Shown: in pieces, positions 58,790 to 64,000 of the stretch
How positions within the stretch are numbered: the first letter of the stretch is position 1
How the letters are laid out: each line of letters starts with the position of its first letter
Source of the DNA: Deltaproteobacteria bacterium HGW-Deltaproteobacteria-15
Lineage (GTDB): Bacteria > Desulfobacterota > DSM-4660 > Desulfatiglandales > HGW-15
DNA: 64,000 nt
Reading direction: 5' to 3'
Assembly: GCA_002840535.1 (NCBI GenBank)
Contig: PHBH01000021.1
Coordinates: 23,499-87,498 of the forward strand
Notes under the pieces: model-generated
What the model was told of the DNA's origin: nothing
Database searches by the model: none
Seen by the model: the letters and a program-made list of their open reading frames with translations, nothing else
Program-made: the position numbers and the translations under genes

Positions 58790-60253
58790 ATGTTCCACAG
58801 CGAAAAACACATCCTGGTGGTCTGTTTGTTCATGGTCCTGGCAGTCATCCTCATCGGATGCGATTCGCCCAAGCCAACGCCTGTGAAGACGGTCAACATC
58901 CCGGACGGGGAGATCGATCCGGCGGTCTGGGGCAAGGCCTATCCTGAAGAATACGAGCTCTGGAAGAAAACTGCGGAAGCGGTCAGCGCACGGCGGAGCA
59001 AGTACAAGACCGGCATGGACGGCGTTTCCGTATCGGTGGACAAGCTTTCCGAGTTCCCGTTTATGGCCTTGCTCTACAATGGCATGGGTTTCGGCATTGA
59101 GTACAACGAGCCGAGGGGGCATGCCAACATGGTTCGAGACCAATTGGAGATCGATGCGTCGCGCATCGGTTCCGGCGGGGTGTGCCTGAGCTGCAAAACC
59201 CCCTATGCCCCGAAACTCCAAAAGGAGATGGGCACCAACTATTACAGCAAGCCCTTCATGGAAGTCATAGCCATGATTCCCGAGAAGAACCGGGAGTTGG
59301 GCGTAGCCTGCATCGACTGCCACGACAACAAGGACATGAGCCTCAAGATCTCCCGTGGGTTTACGCTGATCGAGGCCTACAAGGCCATTGGAGTCGATCC
59401 CGCCAAGCTGTCACGGCAGGAGATGCGCTCGGCGGTTTGCGGCCAGTGCCACGTGACCTACAACATCCCTAAGGACAAGGACAACCTGTCGGTCGGGCTT
59501 TACTTCCCCTGGCAGGGCAGCAAGATGGGCAATATCACCATCGAGAACATCATCAAGCAGATCCGCAGCGACCAAACCGTCAAGGAGTGGAAGCAGGCCG
59601 TCACCGGATTCAAGATGGCCTATATTCGCCACCCGGAATACGAATTCTGGACAAACAACAGCATCCATTTCAAGGCCGGCGCCTCCTGTGCAGACTGCCA
59701 CATGCCCTATACTGTCGCCGGGGTGTACAAGGTTTCGGACCACCGCGTCATGAGCCCGGTGCAGGCCGAGATGAAATCCTGCAAACAGTGCCACGCCGAG
59801 AGCGCCGACTGGCTGCGCGAGAGGGTCTTCTCCATCCAGGACCGAACCGCATCCCTGATGATTCGCGCCGGCTACCAGTGCGCCACAGTGGCCAAGCTCT
59901 TCGAGATCACGCACAAGGCCCAGGCGGAGGGGAAACAGATCGACCAACCGCTTTATGACAAGGCCAGGGACTTCTATGAAGAAGGCTTCTACCGCTCGCT
60001 GTTCCTGAACGCCGAAAACTCGATGGGTTTCCACAACCCGCCGGAGGGGTTGCGAATCCTGGGCGATTCCATTGCTTTCAGCACCAAGTCGGAGGCTTTC
60101 CTGAGGCAGGCTCTCACCAAGGCCGGCGTGGACGTGCCGATAAAGGTGGATCTTGAGATCATGAAGTACGTCGATGAGCGGGGCAAGAAGAAACTCAGGT
60201 TCCAGCCGCAACTCGAGTTCAAGGACCCCATGGGCCTGCAGGAACGGTTCTAG
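58790..60253 (+). CDS. nrfA: pentahaem cytochrome c nitrite reductase
   Basis: A 487-residue enzyme reducing nitrite to ammonia in six electrons at the periplasmic side. Haem sites: CLSCKTPYAPK, the lysine-ligated active-site haem (CXXCK), plus CIDCH, CGQCH, CADCH and CKQCH. The signal ends in LIGC, a lipobox, so it is probably a lipoprotein anchored to the membrane next to NrfH. The conserved C-terminal NRFEHH-like arrangement is replaced by GFYRSLFLNAENSMGFHNP and the end is LGDSIAFSTKSEAFLRQAL. Supports nitrite detoxification or ammonification. Confidence 0.95.
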   Translation: MFHSEKHILVVCLFMVLAVILIGCDSPKPTPVKTVNIPDGEIDPAVWGKAYPEEYELWKKTAEAVSARRSKYKTGMDGVSVSVDKLSEFPFMALLYNGMGFGIEYNEPRGHANMVRDQLEIDASRIGSGGVCLSCKTPYAPKLQKEMGTNYYSKPFMEVIAMIPEKNRELGVACIDCHDNKDMSLKISRGFTLIEAYKAIGVDPAKLSRQEMRSAVCGQCHVTYNIPKDKDNLSVGLYFPWQGSKMGNITIENIIKQIRSDQTVKEWKQAVTGFKMAYIRHPEYEFWTNNSIHFKAGASCADCHMPYTVAGVYKVSDHRVMSPVQAEMKSCKQCHAESADWLRERVFSIQDRTASLMIRAGYQCATVAKLFEITHKAQAEGKQIDQPLYDKARDFYEEGFYRSLFLNAENSMGFHNPPEGLRILGDSIAFSTKSEAFLRQALTKAGVDVPIKVDLEIMKYVDERGKKKLRFQPQLEFKDPMGLQERF

Positions 60254-60469
60254 TCCATCAATCAAAAGTGGCAGGTCTTTTGTGAAAAAGGGGATCGTCC
60301 TGTATTTCGCTCAGTGCTCCAGCTTCCCCGTCCAGCGGTCTCGGCCTACCCAGGACACATCGGGCACGCCTGGCCTTCCGGGAGTCAATGCCCTCCTCGT
60401 GAGGGCAACCAATGACTCGATCAGCCATGGCAACCGATCTTGCGCCATGTTCTTTTCCGGGCAGATCTA

Positions 60470-60809
60470 TTAACCGCCAATGATTTCATTTAGACCGTCA
60501 ACGATCATGGCTAATTCTTCGTCAGTCGCTCTTCCCAGCTTGTTGCCGATCCGTTTTACAGAAAGAGTGCGAATCTGACTGATCTTCACCCACGATCGTT
60601 TGGGGAGCTTGGGTTCGGTTAACTCCAAGGTCAACGGAAACCCGGCTCGCTGGGGTTGACTGGTGATCGCCACCGCGATCACAGTGCCTGAACGCTCGTT
60701 AAAGACGTTTTGACTCAAAATGAGAACAGGACGTAGGCCGCCCTGTTCACCGCCAACGACGGGGTTTAAATCCGCCCCAATGGATATCGCCCCTCAGTAT
60801 TCTGGCCAT
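60470..60809 (-). pseudogene. mazF: mazF/pemK toxin gene with a +1 frameshift
   Basis: MazF-type RNase toxin sequence in two frames. From ATG 60809: [11 protein letters not shown], then a run of four C on the plus strand (60775-60778) shifts the frame by one base; the other frame continues DLNPVVGGEQGGLRPVLILSQNVFNERSGTVIAVAITSQ (quoted in pieces) to the stop at 60470. If one base of the run is removed, an uninterrupted 112-residue MazF results. Either a real inactivating mutation or a homopolymer sequencing error. Its start overlaps the antitoxin stop by 16 bp. Confidence 0.75.
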
Positions 60810-61036
60810 TCTGCAATCTCCGCTGAAAAACCTTCTTCCGCTAAGGAGCGTTCGAACTCCGCATCAAGTTTTGCGCATTCTTGGGCAAGACGGCTTCTTT
60901 CAAGGCGGGCCAGTTTTTCAGCAACAGCGTCCTGGATGGCCTTGCTCCGGTTGGCAAACCGCTTTGTTTTTACGAGATAATCAAATTGTTTCAAAAACTT
61001 ATCATCTATTGTGATTGCTATTTTCGATGCGGCCAT
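60794..61036 (-). CDS. mazE: ribbon-helix-helix antitoxin of the MazF module
   Basis: An 80-residue antitoxin: the N-terminal [34 protein letters not shown] is a CopG-like ribbon-helix-helix DNA-binding domain; the acidic C-terminus ([26 protein letters not shown]) should wrap the toxin. It uses an RHH antitoxin rather than the AbrB-type MazE fold. ATG 61036 follows GTGAGAAAA. It overlaps the frameshifted mazF by 16 bp and would autoregulate the pair. Confidence 0.8.
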   Translation of the reverse strand: MAASKIAITIDDKFLKQFDYLVKTKRFANRSKAIQDAVAEKLARLERSRLAQECAKLDAEFERSLAEEGFSAEIAEWPEY

Positions 61037-61063
61037 TTTTCTCACGTCCGGTATGGGGATATG

Positions 61064-61456
61064 TCATACCAAAGCATTTTTCAAGGAGCGTTTGAGGTTA
61101 ACGATGCTTTTCAGCGGGCGCGGCTTTTTTGCGCTCCGCTGCAAAAGCCTTGTGTACGCCCGGCATGGGCGTGAACTTATGGGGTGTAAGTCCCCTCGTT
61201 CTGTTCTTCCTGCGATCAGCTGAATCGAATTAGGAATCACGTCTCTATTTCTGTTGTCTCTGACAAGGAGGTGAACATGGTTTGAGGTGACCGTGTAATT
61301 GAGGATGCAAAGGCCATAACGCTTAGGAGCCTCAAACATCCATTGGAGGTAACGGCGCCGGTCTCGGGCAAATTTCAGGAGGAATTCCTTCTTATGACAC
61401 CGGTGGGTGATATGCCAGGCACAACCGGGTATGTAATGTCTGTTTGCCCTGGGCAT
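61064..61456 (-). pseudogene. truncated REP-associated tyrosine transposase
   Basis: Single-strand Y1-type transposase (RAYT) start: MPRANRHYIPGCAWHITHRC, LYGLCILNYTVTSNHVHLLV carrying the HUH metal motif (HVH), then IPNSIQLIAGRT. After GRT (about 61200) the sequence no longer matches and the EYNQRK region with the catalytic tyrosine is lost; the frame ends at 61064. A group II intron-like segment lies exactly at the break. Non-functional remnant of 130 codons; intact members have about 200-240. Confidence 0.75.
61090..61200 (+). mobile_element. possible group II intron fragment
   Basis: TACGCCCGGCATGGGCGTGA followed by ATGGGGTGTAAGTCCCC resembles domain I of some bacterial group II introns, including the local hairpin CCCGGCATGGGCG and the later GGGGTGTAAGTCCCC. 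No intron-encoded reverse transcriptase is present. The resemblance is by eye and uncertain; it marks the end of RAYT homology. Confidence 0.3.
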
Positions 61457-61694
61457 ACACGTCCAAAATTCTTAAAAGGCAATTTCCGGGGTCAAAAACA
61501 TCGTTCTAAGCCTTGAAATCGCTGCTTTCCAGGAATCTTCTTTACTTATTACAAAACCTTATGCCGGTCCGACCCGGACCCGGGACCCGCTAAACTGCAA
61601 GTTGATTTGTAGGACCTTCTTTGACATCCTTCGACCTCCTCTCATAAGAGTAAAGGGAAACTACACTCCTCCGGGACATGCCTTGCAGTATCTG

Positions 61695-61778
61695 CGAACG
61701 ATTTGATAAGGCGCGGGGGCAACCGGGCCGGCCAAAACCGCGGAGTTATAACCCCGTCGCCTTTATTAAACTGTTCGG
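61695..61778 (-). other. attC-like recombination site 4 (array end)
   Basis: Outer repeat CGAAC/GTTCG, then TTTAATAAAGGCG pairing with CGCCTTATCAAA with one bulge and one mismatch, then a GGGG/CCCC inner arm. Total about 84 bp. The 61795 gene stop lies 17 bp upstream in cassette direction. The longest of the four sites. Confidence 0.5.
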
Positions 61779-61794
61779 TACACGCCGAGGCTCC

Positions 61795-62148
61795 TTATGA
61801 GACAAAAAGCCCGGACGTAAGCAAGAAAGCAACTCCTGCGCCAAAAAACCAAAGCAGAGTTCTGCCTAATGCTTTAAGGTCTTCATCACTACTCGGGAAG
61901 AAGAATATTTTCCAGGTTGGATGTCGAAACCTTTCATAGAGAAAGCCGATTCCTAGTACGAACATTAAAACTGGAATGAGAAAAATAATTGCAGATAGAA
62001 CCGCATCCAAAATATCCCAAATCTGGCTGCCAGGTTGGTGCTTGGTATTGATATACTGAATAACATTTGATCCTAATCCCGAAAAGATTCCCGCGAAAAG
62101 TGCTGAAGGTGCGGTTGCCTTTCTAAACTGTTTCTTTTCAGAATTCAT
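61795..62148 (-). CDS. cassette-encoded small membrane protein
   Basis: A 117-residue protein with three hydrophobic segments: ALFAGIFSGLGSNVIQYI, AVLSAIIFLIPVLMFVLGIGFLY and LLWFFGAGVAFLLTSGLF. Between the last two is RFRHPTWKIFFFPSSDEDLK. Its ATG lies 8 bp inside the cassette boundary, next to the R' end of attC site 3. No family is recognised; small membrane proteins of unknown function are common cassette cargo. Confidence 0.6.
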   Translation of the reverse strand: MNSEKKQFRKATAPSALFAGIFSGLGSNVIQYINTKHQPGSQIWDILDAVLSAIIFLIPVLMFVLGIGFLYERFRHPTWKIFFFPSSDEDLKALGRTLLWFFGAGVAFLLTSGLFVS

Positions 62149-62154
62149 CCTTTG

Positions 62155-62217
62155 AACCGACGCTGAGCCTCAGCTGCGCGCGGCAGTATGCGCGTCGGCT
62201 GTAGGCTCTTGTTGGAA
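62155..62217 (-). other. attC-like recombination site 3
   Basis: On the minus strand CCAACAA ... GAGCCT-GC-CGCGC ... GCGCG-GC-AGGCTC ... GCGTCGG. The inner arms pair in three blocks with an 8-nt loop. The R' block has one mismatch to R''. It lies 7 bp after the stop of the 62224 gene. Confidence 0.6.
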
Positions 62218-62223
62218 AACTTT

Positions 62224-62748
62224 TCAGTATCCTACTATCCAGAACAAAAAATGAGCGTAGCCAGCGGCAGAGAAGTACCCCGCCAATGATGCCATGCAAA
62301 CTGTAATCACAACCAACCATGGTTTCAGATCCTTACGTCTGTATAGGAACGAACCGACGGCAACTGCCAAGAGTAGGCCCAAGGCAAGGTATATGGCCAG
62401 TGCTGCGAAATCCCCCAAAGTGGATAAACCCCAGCCTGAATACTGAAACATCGGAATGGAATTCAAACCGAAAACTGCTACAGTCTCCCCAGCTCTGGCA
62501 GCAATGTACAGCAAAACCGCCCGCCAAAAATTCCCGAGAAGGCCAATCAGGCTTGCCATGCTCCATAGAACCAGAGTTTCAGTTACGATTGCAATCGGGC
62601 AGAGAAACATTAGGAGCCACCATTCCCGCAGCAGGAAAATAGGGAAATGAGCAAGAGGGAAGTATGTCGGGCTGAGCCCGTGTGCCCAAACCGTCCATGG
62701 GAACAAGGACAATGAGAAAATTAGCACAGTAAAGGTAGTTTTCTTCAT
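62224..62748 (-). CDS. cassette-encoded membrane protein
   Basis: A 174-residue protein with a signal-like start (MKKTTFTVLIFSLSLFPWTVWAHG) and four or five transmembrane helices: LLMFLCPIAIVTETLVLWSMASLIGLLG, LLYIAARAGETVAVFGL, FAALAIYLALGLLLAVAVGSFLY and LVVITVCMASLAGYFSAAGY (quoted in part). I use ATG 62748; the longer frame to 62769 reaches the attC site. No family is recognised. Confidence 0.6.
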   Translation of the reverse strand: MKKTTFTVLIFSLSLFPWTVWAHGLSPTYFPLAHFPIFLLREWWLLMFLCPIAIVTETLVLWSMASLIGLLGNFWRAVLLYIAARAGETVAVFGLNSIPMFQYSGWGLSTLGDFAALAIYLALGLLLAVAVGSFLYRRKDLKPWLVVITVCMASLAGYFSAAGYAHFLFWIVGY

Positions 62749-62759
62749 TGATTTCAATT

Positions 62760-62822
62760 CCAACGCCAAGCTAAGTGGCGCGGCGGCTCTTTAGCCGCGT
62801 CCTTCTTCAGCGACCTGTTGTG
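62760..62822 (-). other. attC-like recombination site 2
   Basis: On the minus strand CACAACAGG ... ACGCGGCT-AAAG-AGCCGC ... CACTTAGCTTGGCGTTGG. The GCGGCT/AGCCGC hairpin is perfect with an AAAG loop, framed by CAAC/GTTGG outer repeats. It follows the disrupted cassette gene by about 115 bp. Confidence 0.6.
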
Positions 62823-62938
62823 TTTCATTTTATCTTACTCTCCCCCGAGTGCACAGCGCGGGCCGGTGTCAAAATACTGCGGCCTGAACCTAAGAGGAAG
62901 GCAATACACTTCCGGGCAGCTTCACCTTACCGTTGTTA

Positions 62939-63896
62939 TCAATCATTCACAAACCGCTCCTGTGCTTCAACTAGATAGGCAACCTCCTTTCCGGGTCTCT
63001 TCAACTCAGCTTCCAATAGGTCTGCTTTTTGACGTCGCACGCTAAAAAGACCCTCTATCGCCTCACTGATTTTCAGCCTCATTACATTTTCGATCGTCTT
63101 TGCGGTGGTTACAATGAATACCTCAAGTCTGCCTTTGCCATATTTTAACTTATGGACCTGCATATGAGCTCTGTAGTCGCAAATCAACCATTCTATCTGA
63201 TCTCGTATTTCGTTTCCCATCAGGCTTGATCGGGCGATTTCGTTCATAAAATGTCTTAATGCCGCAAACTTGCGCTGACTATCTGGATCAGACCGGAACT
63301 CAAGTACTTGCTCGATCGGCGTAGTCTTCTCCAAAGTAGGTAGGAAACCCAAAGCAATTCGCAACACTTCCTCTCGCTTAGGGTCTACTACGGGACTCGA
63401 AAACGGCTTTCGAAGAAATACTGGGACTGCGTCTATATACTCCGATTCTGCAAATTCCAACACCTTTAGACGGGTAGCATATTCATCCATTAAGTGTGTA
63501 CAGGGTAGACTCCACACGTTAAAAGAGACGGGTAGCATATTCATCCATTAAGTGTGTACAGGGTAGACTCCACACGTTAAAAGAGGTGTATCCTCTCGCA
63601 AGACGTTCTAGTTGCCCTTTACGCCACTCATCACAGCACTGCCTTATTGCATCACCAAGGAGTTCATACGTTTCTTGGTAGCTCTTTGACTTTTCGAGAT
63701 TTGGAACTAGATCAGCTGCACTTATGAGGCCTTTGTCAATAAGCAGTTCGAGTTCAGGCGTGAGATTATCATCAAGATATCCTGGGTCGGTAAACACAAT
63801 CTCGTCAAAGAGCAACAACTCCTGCTTAATTAGAGTGGTATTGTGGAGGAAAAGACTTGTGGGTACACCTATGAACTTGTGTTTTCTTGGTGACAT
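62939..63896 (-). pseudogene. cassette gene split by a 58-bp tandem duplication
   Basis: Two open frames, 63519-63896 and 62939-63544, share SFNVWSLPCTHLMDEYATRL because the 58 bp encoding it occurs twice in tandem (63469-63526, 63527-63584). Removing one copy joins them into one protein of about 300 residues beginning MSPRKHKFIGVPTSLFLHNT and ending EAQERFVND. Since 58 is not a multiple of three, the duplication shifts the frame. The protein is mostly helical with basic and acidic patches; no family is recognised. Confidence 0.7.
63469..63584. repeat. exact 58-bp tandem duplication
   Basis: Two identical 58-bp copies beginning GACGGGTAGCATATTCATCC abut each other. They interrupt the cassette gene at 62939-63896. 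Could be a slippage or recombination event, a phase-variable switch, or an assembly error. Confidence 0.85.
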
Positions 63897-63913
63897 AGGG
63901 TTATCGTTCTTCC

Positions 63914-63978
63914 TAGCACAACGGTCGGTTTCACTGGCGCGCGGCCTTATGCGCGTCCATGTGCAAACCGTTGTTAGC
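63914..63978 (-). other. attC-like recombination site 1
   Basis: On the minus strand CTAACAACGG ... GGTTT-CAC-GGACGCGC, loop ATAAGGCC, GCGCGCC-GTG-AAACC ... CCGTTGTGC. The outer R''-like CTAACA and R'-like GTTGTGC bracket paired inner arms. This site belongs to the cassette lying beyond the right edge. Confidence 0.6.
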
Positions 63979-64000
63979 GGTCTTGTCCTATTCCGCGTAT

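Larger units (their letters stand above)
61695..64000 (-). mobile_element. integron gene-cassette array (integrase not in window)
   Basis: Three minus-strand genes or gene remnants alternate with four attC-like sites (61695-61778, 62155-62217, 62760-62822, 63914-63978). Each site is an imperfect palindrome that folds with short outer R''/R' repeats, and the downstream stop codon lies 7-120 bp from the next site. This is the organisation of an integron cassette array or a CALIN. The attI end and integrase, if present, lie beyond 64000. Confidence 0.6.

Noticed and set aside
61457..61694. Fifth attC site or a cassette between RAYT and site 4
   Set aside because: No paired CAAC/GTTG repeats or folding arms were found; the array is taken to end at 61695.

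Overview
This is a stretch of a mid-GC bacterial chromosome that looks like an anaerobic or microaerophilic deltaproteobacterium (Desulfobacterota). The assignment is an inference from gene content: one-chain pyruvate:ferredoxin oxidoreductase, the catalytic chain of ferredoxin:thioredoxin reductase, a DHH-CBS-nucleotidyltransferase fusion, NrfHA with a lipoprotein-type NrfA, a decaheme cytochrome, a TRAP importer beside an acyl-CoA ligase, and sigma-54-type control elements. There is no rRNA operon, CRISPR array or intact prophage.

Layout. 1-5 kb: the end of a divergent cysteinyl-tRNA synthetase gene, rtcB with archease (RNA ligation and repair), a lone receiver protein, a small zinc-ribbon protein, ftrB and a small helix-turn-helix protein. 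5-13 kb (mostly minus strand): a dihydroorotate-dehydrogenase-like flavoprotein, nifJ, a flavin/PLP-oxidase-fold protein, an exported Fe/Mn superoxide dismutase and transketolase. 13-20 kb: small uncharacterised proteins, a ferritin-like protein and a membrane sensor histidine kinase. 20-25 kb (minus): bipA, hemW and lepA. 25-31 kb: a GntR regulator divergent from an acyl-CoA ligase and a three-gene TRAP transporter, probably an organic-acid uptake and activation locus. 31-33.6 kb: a Tat-exported alkaline phosphatase, a truncated cyclase-type membrane domain and tRNA-Val. 33.7-40.5 kb (minus): rluB-like, scpB, scpA, the nucleotidyltransferase fusion, dksA-like, dnaJ and rpoZ. 41-46 kb: a MATE transporter remnant, small proteins, and a periplasmic sensor-domain protein plus chemoreceptor behind a sigma-54-like promoter with upstream dyads. 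46-57 kb: putA, a TauE-type permease, lipoproteins, a decaheme cytochrome, an HNH nuclease, lgt and msrAB. 57-60 kb: a secreted intradiol-dioxygenase-fold protein and nrfHA.

The last 3.6 kb are accessory DNA. A ribbon-helix-helix antitoxin sits beside a frameshifted mazF and a truncated REP-associated transposase. After these comes what reads as an integron gene-cassette array on the minus strand: three cassettes separated by four attC-like folding sites. One cassette gene is split by an exact 58-bp tandem duplication. No integrase lies in the window; it would be expected beyond the right edge, or be absent (a CALIN).

A second genome-scale signal is a set of intergenic elements built from 7-bp units. 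Several different heptamer families occur, usually as converging inverted arms. They lie between rtcB and archease, upstream of nifJ, on both sides of the sod-tkt gap (supplying the transketolase stop codon), upstream of hemW, between dctP and dctQ, and elsewhere. A related 8-bp-period form occurs at the nifJ 3' end and upstream of ftrB.
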